Assembly (NCBI RefSeq): GCF_019966595.1
Contig: NZ_JAINFJ010000011.1
Span: 1-64,000, forward strand
Source of the DNA: Oricola indica
GTDB taxonomy: Bacteria > Pseudomonadota > Alphaproteobacteria > Rhizobiales > Rhizobiaceae
Length of the DNA: 64,000 nucleotides
Direction of reading: 5' to 3'
Below the pieces are notes generated by a model. The model was not told the origin of the DNA. It did no database searches and saw only the letters and a list, made by a program, of their open reading frames with translations. Shown here piece after piece: positions 8,914 through 18,004 of the stretch. Every line of letters starts with the position of its first letter. Position 1 is the first letter of the stretch. The position numbers and the translations under genes are program-made.

Positions 8914-10841
8914 GCAGCAGGCTCCTTCACTGGGGTCGGGGAAGCGCCCAGGCGCGTGAACGCCCAGACGACGGGAACAGAGATCGCCGCGATGGCGATG
9001 GCCGGAAGACTGGCCGGATCGAAGATCGCGGTGCTTGCGCCGACAATGACGGAAACAACGGCCGCGGCGAGCCGCATGCCGCCACCGCCATAGGCGCGCC
9101 TGTTGGCGAGGACTTCGGCCAGCAAGGTCCCCGCCATGGCGACGGTGACGCATGACACCGCGATCTGCAGCCAGGTTCCGTCCATCAGCAGAGCCGGGTT
9201 GAGCGCGAAGATGAAGGGCAGAAGATAGGCGACGATCGCAAGGCGGACGCCGGTCACGCCGGTTTGCCACATGTCGCTGCCGGCGATGCTGGCCGCCGAA
9301 TAGGAGGCGACCGCCACCGGCGGCGTCAGCATCGACAGCAGCCCGAAATAGAGGATGAACAGATGCGCCGACATCTCGCCGATGCCCTGCCGCACCAGCG
9401 CCGGCGCGAGCAGCACGGAGACGATCACATAGACGCCCGTGGTCGGCATGCCGACGCCGAGGACGATCGCGATTCCCGCCGTCGCCAAGAGCAGCGCGCC
9501 GACCCCGCCGAGCGCGGCGACCTTGCCCAGCGCCAGCGTCAGCGCGAAGCCGAGCCCGGTGACGTTGATCGTTCCGATGATGATGCCGGCAATGGCGCAA
9601 ACGAGCAGGATCGGGATCAGCGTGCTGCCGCTTTCCCTGAGGATCACCGGAATCTTTCGCAGGGCCTCGCGCGGATTGGTCAATGCGAACAGCAGGAAGG
9701 CCGCGCCCGATGAATAAAGCGCCGCCTTGCCGGGCGAATAGCCGAGATAGAACAGGAACCAGATCAGCACCGCCAACGGCGCCAGCAGCGGCCAGCTGTT
9801 GATCAGCGCATCCCTGAACCGCGGCAGAGACTCGCGCGCCTCGCCTTCGATCCCGTTGGCGGCGGCGTAGCGGTCGACCATGCGGTAGAGAAGGAAATAG
9901 TAGAACACCGCCGGCAGCAGCGCGGCGGCCACGACATCCGTGTAGGGAACCTGCAGGAACTCGGCGATCACGAAGGCCGTCGCGCCCATCACCGGCGGGG
10001 CGATCTGGCCGCCATTGGAGGCGACCGCCTCGATCGCCGCCGCATAGCGGGCGGGAAAGCCCGATTTCTTCATCATCGGGATCGTCACGACGCCCGTGGA
10101 CATGACATTCGCGACCGTGGAGCCGCTCAGCGTGCCGAACAGCGACGATGCGAGAATCGCGACCTTGGCCGGACCGCCGCGGCGATGGCCCATGGTCGAC
10201 AAGGCGAGATCCGTCATCGCCCGGCTGCCGCCGACGGCGTTCAGCGTCGCGCCGAACACGATGAAGCCGAGGATCTGCGTCGCGCCGACATTCATCACCA
10301 GGCCGGGGATGCCGTTGGTGTCGTTATAGATGTAGAGAATGTAGCGGGCCGGTGCGAGATAGGCGGCCTCGAAGATGCCCGGCGCCATCCAGCCGATGAA
10401 ACCATAGGCGAGGAACGCCGCCGCAAGCGCCGCCAGCACGGTGCCGCACTGCCGCCGCGTCGCCTCCAGCACGCCGAGGATGGCGATGGCCGCGGGCACC
10501 CATTTTGCCGGCCCCCGATTGATCGGGTCCAGCAGCCAGGCCTCGTAGTTCCAGGCAAGCCAGCCCCATGACGCCAGCGTCGCCAGTCCGAAAATCCAGT
10601 CCAGCGCCGCCAGCCGGCCACGCAGGGGCGCGGTGATCAGCCCGACCAAGCATGCCACGCCGCAAATCACGGCGAGATACTGCTCGGTGATGATCACCCA
10701 GCCGAGTTTCCGGGGCACGTCGAGCAGCCATAGCACGCCCATCGCAGGCAGGATGGCGACAAGGATCGCGCGGAGCGTATTCGAATGTTTCACGAGCACA
10801 GACCGTTCAAGAACGGAGCCCGTGGATCCGGGCTCCGTCAT
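8910..10841 (-). CDS. TRAP transporter fused permease (DctQM type, TAXI system)
   Basis: A 643-residue integral membrane protein combining the small four-helix (DctQ) and large (DctM) TRAP subunits, as is usual for TAXI-type systems. Family stretches include LFGTLSGSTVANVMSTG, IEAVASNGGQIAPPVMGATAF, GVGMPTTGVYV and MLTPPVAVASYSAASIAGSD. It moves organic acids inward with Na+ or H+. It lies 20 bases after the TAXI binding-protein gene. A perfect 8-bp hairpin spans codons 2-9 from ATG 10841, so the true start may be GTG 10793 beyond the hairpin. Confidence 0.93.
   Translation of the reverse strand: MTEPGSTGSVLERSVLVKHSNTLRAILVAILPAMGVLWLLDVPRKLGWVIITEQYLAVICGVACLVGLITAPLRGRLAALDWIFGLATLASWGWLAWNYEAWLLDPINRGPAKWVPAAIAILGVLEATRRQCGTVLAALAAAFLAYGFIGWMAPGIFEAAYLAPARYILYIYNDTNGIPGLVMNVGATQILGFIVFGATLNAVGGSRAMTDLALSTMGHRRGGPAKVAILASSLFGTLSGSTVANVMSTGVVTIPMMKKSGFPARYAAAIEAVASNGGQIAPPVMGATAFVIAEFLQVPYTDVVAAALLPAVFYYFLLYRMVDRYAAANGIEGEARESLPRFRDALINSWPLLAPLAVLIWFLFYLGYSPGKAALYSSGAAFLLFALTNPREALRKIPVILRESGSTLIPILLVCAIAGIIIGTINVTGLGFALTLALGKVAALGGVGALLLATAGIAIVLGVGMPTTGVYVIVSVLLAPALVRQGIGEMSAHLFILYFGLLSMLTPPVAVASYSAASIAGSDMWQTGVTGVRLAIVAYLLPFIFALNPALLMDGTWLQIAVSCVTVAMAGTLLAEVLANRRAYGGGGMRLAAAVVSVIVGASTAIFDPASLPAIAIAAISVPVVWAFTRLGASPTPVKEPAA
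10815..10836 (-). promoter_or_regulatory. hairpin between binding-protein and permease genes
   Basis: GGAGCCCG (10815-10822) pairs perfectly with CGGGCTCC (10829-10836) around six bases. It lies just after the stop of the TAXI gene and overlaps the first codons assigned to the permease. Such stems often protect the upstream message and keep binding-protein levels above permease levels; that role is inferred here. Confidence 0.5.
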
Positions 10842-10861
10842 GGATCAGGATGACCGTCCGC

Positions 10862-11860
10862 TTACTTCGCGAATGTCGCTTCCTTGGCGTCGTTCGCGTC
10901 GGTCCACATGCCCTTTTCCTTGTAGAAGGCGATTGCCGCCGGATGGAAGGGCACGGTGTTGGAGGGTTCGGCGAACTGGTCGCCCGAGCCCGAACGGATC
11001 GGCGCATAGTCCTCGCGCAATTGCGGGAACGAATCGTAGAGCGCGGTGAGGATCGCGGTCGCGTCCTCGTCGCTCAGCGACGCGGAGGTCGTCATGAACA
11101 CGTCGTAACCGATGACGTTGACGGGATCGGTCACTTCCGGAAGCCGGGCGGACGGCTCGACCGTCACGATGTAGGTGCCCGGATAGAGGTTATCGACGAA
11201 TTCGTCGGTCGCGTTCTCGCCGGTGATCGAAACGTAGCGGATGCCGCCCGGGATCGATGCATGCGCCTGCTGGGTGAGCGGGATGCCGACCGCGATGCTG
11301 GACGCATCCAGCGAGCCTTCCGTCAGAGCATCCATGCCCGGCCCGAGCCCGGAGACGGTGACACCGTCGACTTCGTCAAGCGCCAGGCCGCCGGCCTGTA
11401 TCATCACCTGGTTGACCAGGCCGACCGCCTTGAGAGCGGAAAAGTCGGTGACGACCTTCTTGCCCTTCAGGTCCTTGATCTCGATGAGATTGTCATTGGC
11501 GCGGCTCACCATGCCGACGCGCAAGCCCCAAAGCCGCGCCAGCACGCGAAGGTCATTCTGCGGATCGGCGCCATAGTCACCGCGGAACACGCCGCCCGTG
11601 TCGATGCTGGAATTGATGCCGACCGTCACCTCGCCATTGGCGACAAGCGGCAGATAGACCGTCGAGCCGGCGAAAGGCTGCACGGTAACCTGACGCCCGA
11701 GCGCCTCCTGCAACGCAGCAGCCATGCCGCCACCGACCGTGTAGTAGAGCGACCCCTGCGGGTTCGTTCCGATCGTAATCCGGCTTTGCGCGGATGCGCC
11801 GACCGTCATCACGGCAGTCGCCGCCAAGGCGACGATCAATCCTCTAAGACCCTTGAACAT
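10862..11860 (-). CDS. TAXI-family TRAP solute-binding protein
   Basis: A 332-residue periplasmic binding protein with signal peptide MFKGLRGLIVALAATAVM and cleavage near ASA-Q. The mature N-terminus reads ITIGTNPQGSLYYTVGGGMA, the hallmark of the TAXI family, and the C-terminus contains FHPAAIAFYKEKG. It captures the substrate in the periplasm and delivers it to the fused permease encoded next. The downstream LigW-like decarboxylase suggests an aromatic or related carboxylate, by inference from operon order. It is the first gene of the three-gene minus-strand operon. Confidence 0.93.
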   Translation of the reverse strand: MFKGLRGLIVALAATAVMTVGASAQSRITIGTNPQGSLYYTVGGGMAAALQEALGRQVTVQPFAGSTVYLPLVANGEVTVGINSSIDTGGVFRGDYGADPQNDLRVLARLWGLRVGMVSRANDNLIEIKDLKGKKVVTDFSALKAVGLVNQVMIQAGGLALDEVDGVTVSGLGPGMDALTEGSLDASSIAVGIPLTQQAHASIPGGIRYVSITGENATDEFVDNLYPGTYIVTVEPSARLPEVTDPVNVIGYDVFMTTSASLSDEDATAILTALYDSFPQLREDYAPIRSGSGDQFAEPSNTVPFHPAAIAFYKEKGMWTDANDAKEATFAK

Positions 11861-12245
11861 GCTTCCTCCCTGCCGGGCGTATGCCCGTTTCTCCTCTTCC
11901 GAAGGGAAGCTTAGCGCGTGACGTTACGCAAGTGAACGTGCAATTGCGCCGAATATCAGCGACCGACTTCGCCCATCGCGGCTCGGGAGAAAAAAGCCGG
12001 TCATCGCACCCGGCCCGTCGTTTCCACATCCCCGTCCTCGGGAAGCAGGCGCCGTAACGCATTCGACCAAGACCTTGCCGTCTGTCTGTCTGCATTTCGT
12101 TCGCGCGGAGCATCGTTAACGAATTCTAATCGTCGCCGACCGTACAATGCCGCAGAGAGCGGCAGCATGGGCCGGCAAAGACGCCGCGCTGCCTGAAGCC
12201 TGTTACCACTCGTCGCAAGACGGGCGCGCAATACGGATACGGAAT
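11861..12245. promoter_or_regulatory. divergent intergenic region with imperfect inverted repeats
   Basis: This 385-base gap separates the TRAP operon (minus) from the glucan-synthase genes (plus) and should carry both promoters. ACGTT (11921-11925) and AACGT (11935-11939) form an inverted repeat about 60 bases upstream of the TAXI start, followed by the palindrome GCAATTGC. These are operator-like but match no consensus I can name. I see no convincing small gene here. Confidence 0.35.
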
Positions 12246-13418
12246 ATGACATTCTGGCGAATACTCATCGGCGGGCTGGCCGTCGCCCTTGCACTCTGGA
12301 TCCTCATCGGTGAGCAACTCGCCGGCGCAAGCGCCGACGCGACCATCAATGCGCGGCTGGTGACTGTCAGGAGCCCAATCGCGGGGGCGGTTTCGGCGGT
12401 CGAAAGGCCGCTTGGCTCGCCGGTTACCACGGGCGAAGTGATCGCCGGGGTGGATGATATCCATGTCGACGGAACCCGGCTGGACGACCTGAGAATGGAG
12501 GCCGGTTTCGCGGAAGCCGAAATCGCCCGACTGACACGGACGCGCGACGAGACCGAGGCGATCATCGATACTCTCGACGAACGGTCAGCGACCTATCGCG
12601 CGGCCCGGATCAGCGACATTGAGGCGCGACTTGCCTTCGCGCGCGAACGACTGGACATCCTCGAAAGCGGCGAACTGCCGGACGCGTTCGACGTCCGGCC
12701 GCCGAGAGACGCCGGCGTGCCCGGTGATGACGGGGCGCAGGCGCCGGGACTGCGCGATCTCTGGGTGAACGCCGTCAAGGAGCAGATCGCGGTGCTGCAG
12801 ATCGCACTCGACACGGCCAGAGAGGGCGTCTTCCTCGGCGACGGCTACAACGATGCGCCGAATGCAGAGCAACGCGCGACCGAACTGAAGAGCCAGCTGT
12901 CGGCGGTTTCGGCCGATCTCGACGAGGCCCGATCGCGCCTCGAAATCGTCTCGGACCGACTGGACGGCGAGCAGTTGCGCGTCTCGCGCGCTGCCGGCGC
13001 CGAGCTGAAATCGCCGGTCAACGGGATTTACTGGGAAACGCTGGCCGCCGACGGAGAAGCCCTGCAGCGGGGCGACCCGGTGGCGCGGCTGCTCGACTGC
13101 GACTCCATCCTGGTCACTCTGTCCGTCACGGAATCCGTCTATCACACGCTGGCCGCCGGCGACGGCGCCGTTTTCCGGCCGCGCAACTCCGACCGCAATT
13201 TCAACGCCACGGTCGTGCGGCTCGGTGGCGCTGGGGCGGAAACCTTCTACCGAAACCTGGCCGTCGCGCCGAGCGCGCGTCACCTCGAACGCTATGACGT
13301 GGCCATTCTCGTTCCCGAACTGAACGCCGATCCCGAACTCGGATGCTCGGTCGGCCGCACGGGGCGTGTTTTCTTCGAACGGCGGCCGCTCGACTGGCTA
13401 CGCCGCCTCATGGGCTGA
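12246..13418 (+). CDS. bgsB: membrane fusion (HlyD-like) protein of glucan synthesis/export, BgsB-like
   Basis: A 390-residue protein with an N-terminal membrane anchor (ILIGGLAVALALWILIG), a biotinyl-lipoyl-like segment (VRSPIAGAVSAVERPLGSPV), a long alpha-helical coiled-coil region (about residues 80-240), and a returning beta segment beginning ELKSPVNGIYWE. It would span the periplasm and guide polymer export. It precedes the glycosyltransferase by three bases, the gene order of bgsBA, the mixed-linkage beta-glucan operon of Sinorhizobium meliloti. The symbol is by analogy; a curdlan or other glucan system is possible. Confidence 0.75.
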   Translation: MTFWRILIGGLAVALALWILIGEQLAGASADATINARLVTVRSPIAGAVSAVERPLGSPVTTGEVIAGVDDIHVDGTRLDDLRMEAGFAEAEIARLTRTRDETEAIIDTLDERSATYRAARISDIEARLAFARERLDILESGELPDAFDVRPPRDAGVPGDDGAQAPGLRDLWVNAVKEQIAVLQIALDTAREGVFLGDGYNDAPNAEQRATELKSQLSAVSADLDEARSRLEIVSDRLDGEQLRVSRAAGAELKSPVNGIYWETLAADGEALQRGDPVARLLDCDSILVTLSVTESVYHTLAAGDGAVFRPRNSDRNFNATVVRLGGAGAETFYRNLAVAPSARHLERYDVAILVPELNADPELGCSVGRTGRVFFERRPLDWLRRLMG

Positions 13419-13421
13419 TCC

Positions 13422-15386
13422 GTGCCGCCTATTTTCCTCGACGAGACGACATCCAGCGTTATCGTCCTGGCGCTTGTCGCCGGCCTGTCCCTGCTGATGC
13501 CGGCCTTCGCCGACCCGAAACGGACCTTTCACCGGACAGTGCTTCTGTCGATTTCCGCCGGGCTAGCACTGCGCTACGCCTGGTGGCGCGCAACCGAGAC
13601 CGTCGCGCCATTCGGCCTGACCTGGGACTGGGCGGCAAGCTGGTCGCTTCTCTTCCTCGAACTTGCCGCGATCGCGGGTTCGATCAGCGCCTTCGTGATC
13701 CTGTCGCGAACGCGGGACCGCCGCGCGGAAGTGGAAAGCAACATCGGCTGGTGGGGTGAGGCGCAAGCGCCGCGCGTGGCCATTCTCATCGCCACATATA
13801 ATGAGGACCGCGAGGTGCTCGAACGCACCGTGGTCGGATCGCTCGGATTGGGCCATCCCAACACGACGGTCCATGTGCTCGACGACGGCCGGCGCGACTG
13901 GTTGCGCGACTTCTGCGCGGAACGCGGCGTGGACTATATCAGCCGCCCCGACAACCGGCATGCCAAGGCCGGAAACATGAACCACGCGCTCGGCGTGCTG
14001 GCGGACGATCCGCCCGATTTCGTCGCCGTTCTCGACGCGGACTTCGTGCCGCATCGCGGTTTCCTGAGCCGGACGCTTGCCCTGTTCCACGACGAGGCGG
14101 TGGGGCTGGTGCAGACACCGCAGCACTTTTTCAACGCAGACCCGATCCAGCACAATCTGAACCTGTCGGCCTCTTATCCGGACGAGCAACGGTTCTTCTT
14201 CGACACGATGCAGGCGTCGCGCGATGCCTGGGACATCGCCTTTTGCTGCGGCACGTCCTCCGTCGCACGGTGGGAGGCGCTGAACGAAATCGGCGGGTTT
14301 CCGACCGACAGCATCACCGAGGATTTCATGCTGACGGTCGTGCTGCAATCGCATGGCTGGCGCACGGTCTATCTCAACGAGGCGCTGACGGAGGGCCTCG
14401 CGCCCGAGGGCCTTAAGGAATACATCACGCAGCGCACGCGCTGGTGCCTCGGCATGATGCAGATCGGGCACAGTTCGGTCGGTCCGTTCTCGCGCGCCAA
14501 GATCAGGCTGCGCGACCGCTGGAGCGTGCTGGACGCGGCCGCCTACTGGCTGACCACCTTCCCGTTCCGGATCGCGGCGCTCGTCTATCCCCTACTCTAC
14601 TGGTTTTTCAACCTGATCGTCGTCGATGCCAGCGTCCCCGACGTCCTGAATTATTTCGGCGCCTATTATCTCTGGACGCTTTCGGCGCTCAACCTGCTGT
14701 CGAGGGGCAATATCGTGCCCCTCATCAACGACGTAAGCCAGTTGGTCGGCGCGCCGCAGATCGCGCGGGCGGCACTGACGGGACTATTCAAACCGCACGG
14801 CCATCCGTTCAAGGTGACGGCCAAAGGCGGCGACCGCAGCAAGATGCAGGTGCAATGGCGGCTGCTCATGCCGTTCGCCATCCTGCTTGCGCTGACCGTG
14901 GTCGGGCTCACAATCGGCCTTGTTTCGGATCGCTTCGCCTTTTTCGACGCCGGCGACGGCAAGGCCGTCATCCTGTTCTGGAGCATCTACAACCTGTTCG
15001 TTCTCGCGCTCACCATTTTCACCTGTGTGGAGTTGCCGAGACAGGAACGCCATATCGCCGATGCACCGGAACGGGCGCAGTTGATCGACGGGAAGGCGCG
15101 ACCCGTCTGGATCGCGAGACTGACGACGACACATGCACGCATTCGCGGGGTCGATCTGCCGGAAGGGCACCATATCAGCCTCGTCATCAACGGGATCGGG
15201 GAAGTGCCCGGCACGAGTCTCGGATCAATCCGCGACGGGTGCCGGATCCAGCTCCACACCACGCCCGAGCAGTTCGACGCCCTGCAGCTTCGGCTCTATA
15301 CCGAGGACAACATTCCCGGCGTTCCCGGCGCACGGCTTGGCGCGCTCGCCATCGGGTTGGCGCGCCGTCTTGCGTTCCGCCACTAA
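13422..15386 (+). CDS. bgsA: processive family 2 beta-glucan synthase, BgsA-like
   Basis: A 654-residue inner-membrane GT2 synthase starting at GTG 13422. The catalytic motifs of processive beta-glucan synthases are present: VLDDG, DADFVP (DxD), TEDF and QRTRW. Two helices precede the catalytic domain and about five follow it, ending near residue 540. The C-terminal cytoplasmic part (WIARLTTTHARIRGVDLPEG) looks like a PilZ-type barrel but lacks the RxxxR c-di-GMP motif. BgsA of S. meliloti likewise binds c-di-GMP without a canonical PilZ, from memory. It uses UDP-glucose and exports a beta-glucan through the adjacent membrane fusion protein. CrdS-type curdlan synthase is the main alternative. 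Confidence 0.85.
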   Translation: MPPIFLDETTSSVIVLALVAGLSLLMPAFADPKRTFHRTVLLSISAGLALRYAWWRATETVAPFGLTWDWAASWSLLFLELAAIAGSISAFVILSRTRDRRAEVESNIGWWGEAQAPRVAILIATYNEDREVLERTVVGSLGLGHPNTTVHVLDDGRRDWLRDFCAERGVDYISRPDNRHAKAGNMNHALGVLADDPPDFVAVLDADFVPHRGFLSRTLALFHDEAVGLVQTPQHFFNADPIQHNLNLSASYPDEQRFFFDTMQASRDAWDIAFCCGTSSVARWEALNEIGGFPTDSITEDFMLTVVLQSHGWRTVYLNEALTEGLAPEGLKEYITQRTRWCLGMMQIGHSSVGPFSRAKIRLRDRWSVLDAAAYWLTTFPFRIAALVYPLLYWFFNLIVVDASVPDVLNYFGAYYLWTLSALNLLSRGNIVPLINDVSQLVGAPQIARAALTGLFKPHGHPFKVTAKGGDRSKMQVQWRLLMPFAILLALTVVGLTIGLVSDRFAFFDAGDGKAVILFWSIYNLFVLALTIFTCVELPRQERHIADAPERAQLIDGKARPVWIARLTTTHARIRGVDLPEGHHISLVINGIGEVPGTSLGSIRDGCRIQLHTTPEQFDALQLRLYTEDNIPGVPGARLGALAIGLARRLAFRH

Positions 15387-15401
15387 GCGGAGGCGAACCG
15401 G

Positions 15402-16499
15402 TCAATCCGGTTCTTCGTGCAAGCGCGACTGGATTCTTACCAGGGCGGACGCGATCCGTGACGCCTCGCGTGAACCACGGCCCTCGGGTGGATAGACGTC
15501 CTCTCCGAGACTTATTCGCCTTGCGACTTCGGCCAACCGACTGATCGGATTTATAAAGATCGCGACAAACATCGCAGCAGCGATCGAAAACACAAGGCAC
15601 GCCCCAACGACGAAGAGCAGGGCATTGAGCATGAGTTGATTGTCTTCGAAACTGTTGGCGTCAACAGGCATCCGTCCGATCAACCGCCAACCAAAACTCG
15701 GCAGATCTTCGAATACCACGTTGGGATCCACGGCCGAAAAATACTCGACACCGTCCGGCCAAGTCTCCAGCGTGGTCGTCCTTATACCAGCCATGGCGGC
15801 GCGGATTGCCGCCAGCGAAGGCCGATTTTCGGGCAAGTCGAAGGAAGCGGCGGCAACCGTGCCGTCTGTGCCCAACAGCAAGAAATCGATCGAGCGCGCA
15901 GCGGCGGATTCTGACAGATAGTCCCGGATTCGTTGGAAATTCACATAGAAAGCCACAACGCCGATGGTTGTGCCGTTCCTGTCGAAGACGGGCTTGGCGA
16001 GATCGATGTATTTGAGCGGCCCATTTTGGCCGGCCTCAACCACATTCTTCATTTGTATCGCTTCGTGCAAATCACCCGAGTAATCGGCATTCAGACCGTT
16101 TCGAAACCAAGTTTGTTCCGAGACATCCACATCTTCCAGCAATCCGCCCGACGCGACGCGCACGGTTCCGTCGGTTGTCGCATAGCCCGCCCATGAAATG
16201 CGCTGCCCGTCTCCAACGATGCCGTTGAGATAAGAGCGTGCTTCGTCTGGCGCCATACTGACAATTTTGTCTGCAAGATGCCGCAACTCGATCCAGTCCT
16301 CGTGGAGCGATCGTGCCAGATCGATTGAGATTGTCCTGGCATTCAGAGCAACTTCTTTCTCGACCGTCTTGCGCGAAATGCTGTCCAGGTAACCCGGCAC
16401 GAGGTATGCGGTTATCGCAAGTAGAACAACCACGCCGCCCAACAGGCAGCCATAGACTGCCATCCTGATCGGGATCGGTTCATGTCTGCCTTTTGGCAT
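15402..16499 (-). CDS. dCache-HAMP membrane sensor lacking an output domain
   Basis: A 365-residue protein with a start at ATG 16499 preceded by GGAG. One transmembrane helix (YGCLLGGVVVLLAITAYLV) leads into a periplasmic region of about 240 residues with dCache features (WFRNGL, YIDLAKPVFDRNGTTIGVVAFYVNF). A second helix (LLFVVGACLVFSIAAAMFV) and a HAMP-like segment (NPISRLAEVARRIS) follow. The protein then ends after about 40 residues, with no GGDEF, EAL, kinase or MCP domain. It converges on the BgsA-like gene with 15 bases between stops. It may signal through a partner that is not in view. Confidence 0.8.
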   Translation of the reverse strand: MPKGRHEPIPIRMAVYGCLLGGVVVLLAITAYLVPGYLDSISRKTVEKEVALNARTISIDLARSLHEDWIELRHLADKIVSMAPDEARSYLNGIVGDGQRISWAGYATTDGTVRVASGGLLEDVDVSEQTWFRNGLNADYSGDLHEAIQMKNVVEAGQNGPLKYIDLAKPVFDRNGTTIGVVAFYVNFQRIRDYLSESAAARSIDFLLLGTDGTVAAASFDLPENRPSLAAIRAAMAGIRTTTLETWPDGVEYFSAVDPNVVFEDLPSFGWRLIGRMPVDANSFEDNQLMLNALLFVVGACLVFSIAAAMFVAIFINPISRLAEVARRISLGEDVYPPEGRGSREASRIASALVRIQSRLHEEPD

Positions 16500-16775
16500 C
16501 AATCAAACTCCAGTCGTTTCGGGTCACCGAATCGGTAATCCTTCGACTGCCTTCCTTACGGTTAATCGTATGGGTGCGACATGGGTCAAACAATGCGCCA
16601 GATCTTTGAATACGGACGGCGCCGCCGAACGGACCATCCGGGACCAGGGCAAAGTAGCCCTGTCTTCCGCGGTTCGCTCATTCGCACGCCGGATTGGCGC
16701 CTCTTTGCCCCGTTGTGTTTTCCCTCAACCGGGCTAGGGTTCAGGTTTCAAGGGACCAGTCGCGGGGGCGCAGGC

Positions 16776-17645
16776 ATGTTCAATCCCAGCTACGTGGTCG
16801 CCGACGCGTTCGGCGCGTATCTGGAAGGGTTGTACCAGCAGCATTTTTCCGGGCGAAACCCGGAATACGCGGCCTATATCGGCGGCGCGGCGCGGCTGGT
16901 GCTGGAACGCCTCGGCAATACCGACGCGCTCTATCACAATGCCGAGCACACGATGATGGTCACGCTGGTCGGCCAGCAGATCATGCGCGGGCGGCTCGTT
17001 TCGACGGCGGTCCAGCCGGAAGACTGGCTGCACTACACGCTGGCGCTCCTGACGCATGATATCGGCTATGTGCGCGGCATATGCCGGGGTGACCAGAACG
17101 GCGTTCTCGTCGCCGGGCTCGACGGCGAGACGATCGTGCCGCCGAAAGGCGCGTCGGACGCCTATCTCACGCCCTATCACATCGAACGGGGCATGGTTTA
17201 TGTGCGGGAGCGTTTCGGCGAGTCGAAATTTGTCGACGAGGAACGCCTTGCGGCGTCAATCGACTATACGCGCTTTCCGATCCCGGCGGACCAGGCCTAT
17301 GCGGAAAACGACACCGAGCGCGCGCTCGTTCGCGCCGCCGATCTCATCGGCCAGTTGGGCGATCCGTTCTACTACCGGAAGATCAACGCGCTGTTTCACG
17401 AATTCGCGGAGACCGGGACCGCCGAAAAGCTCGGCTACGAGTCGCCGATCGACCTGCTGGACAAATATCCGGAATTCTTCTGGTCGCAGGTCAATCCGCA
17501 TATCGGCGCGGCGCTGCGCTATCTCGAACTGACCGTGGAAGGAAAACAGTGGGTGGCGCATCTGTACCACCATGTCTTCCAGGCGAACCATCGCACGAAC
17601 GATATCGGTCCGTTCCCCGGCTCAGCGCAGACCGCGCCGGCCTGA
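16776..17645 (+). CDS. HD-domain metal-dependent phosphohydrolase
   Basis: A 289-residue protein with the HD signature split over YHNAEHTMMV (about residues 53-62) and LLTHDIGYVRG (about residues 93-103), the metal ligands of the HD superfamily. The YHN..H start recalls cyclic-nucleotide phosphodiesterases, but a nucleotide specificity cannot be assigned. Further conserved-looking stretches are YHIERGMVYVRERF and RAADLIGQLGDPFYYRK. ATG 16776 is chosen because upstream in-frame codons read like a shadow. It stands alone between the dCache gene (minus) and a small membrane protein (minus). Confidence 0.8.
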   Translation: MFNPSYVVADAFGAYLEGLYQQHFSGRNPEYAAYIGGAARLVLERLGNTDALYHNAEHTMMVTLVGQQIMRGRLVSTAVQPEDWLHYTLALLTHDIGYVRGICRGDQNGVLVAGLDGETIVPPKGASDAYLTPYHIERGMVYVRERFGESKFVDEERLAASIDYTRFPIPADQAYAENDTERALVRAADLIGQLGDPFYYRKINALFHEFAETGTAEKLGYESPIDLLDKYPEFFWSQVNPHIGAALRYLELTVEGKQWVAHLYHHVFQANHRTNDIGPFPGSAQTAPA

Positions 17646-17653
17646 CCGGAAAC

Positions 17654-17833
17654 TCACGCGCTGGCGCTTGTCGTGACCTGATAGCCGATGCCGATCACCT
17701 GCGGCGCGGGGGCTTCGGTCTTGCCGACATGAACCGCAGCCAACAGCGTTGCCGCGAACAGGGCGGCGGGCACGAGGCTGGTCACGATGAAGAGATGGTC
17801 GTCTGTGGTGCGGGGCGTGTTGAAACGAGGCAT
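17654..17833 (-). CDS. small single-helix membrane protein (59 aa)
   Basis: From ATG 17833, preceded by AAGGA about eight bases upstream, this encodes MPRFNTPRTTDDHLFIVTSL followed by one transmembrane helix (VPAALFAATLLAAVHV) and a short polar tail. No family is recognised. It converges on the HD gene with eight bases between stops. The good ribosome site and clear topology support a real gene. Confidence 0.6.
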   Translation of the reverse strand: MPRFNTPRTTDDHLFIVTSLVPAALFAATLLAAVHVGKTEAPAPQVIGIGYQVTTSASA

Positions 17834-17977
17834 GACGCAAATCCTTTTTCTGTTGGAACCGAAACTAGCAGGACGGGCCATCGACGCTGTGCACTCGGTC
17901 ACACGGGGATCGCGCGCCCGCATCTTTTCCCGACGCGTCCCGGCCGGCACAAATGTTGCGGCGCACCACTTGTAAGG

Positions 17978-17993
17978 TGAGCATGCTTATAAT
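17978..17993 (+). promoter_or_regulatory. MarR-gene promoter with palindromic operator
   Basis: A perfect TATAAT lies at 17988-17993, 11 bases before the marR ATG, so the transcript would start only a few bases before the start codon. The palindrome AGCATGCT (17979-17986), flanked by TG and TA, abuts it and is a likely autoregulatory site. No good -35 element at 16-18 bases is seen. Confidence 0.5.
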
Positions 17994-18004
17994 ATATCGC
18001 GCTC

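Noticed and set aside
12001-12252. Minus-strand small open frames upstream of the bgsB-like gene
   Set aside because: Arg-rich translations without ribosome sites or family features, overlapping the likely divergent promoter region.
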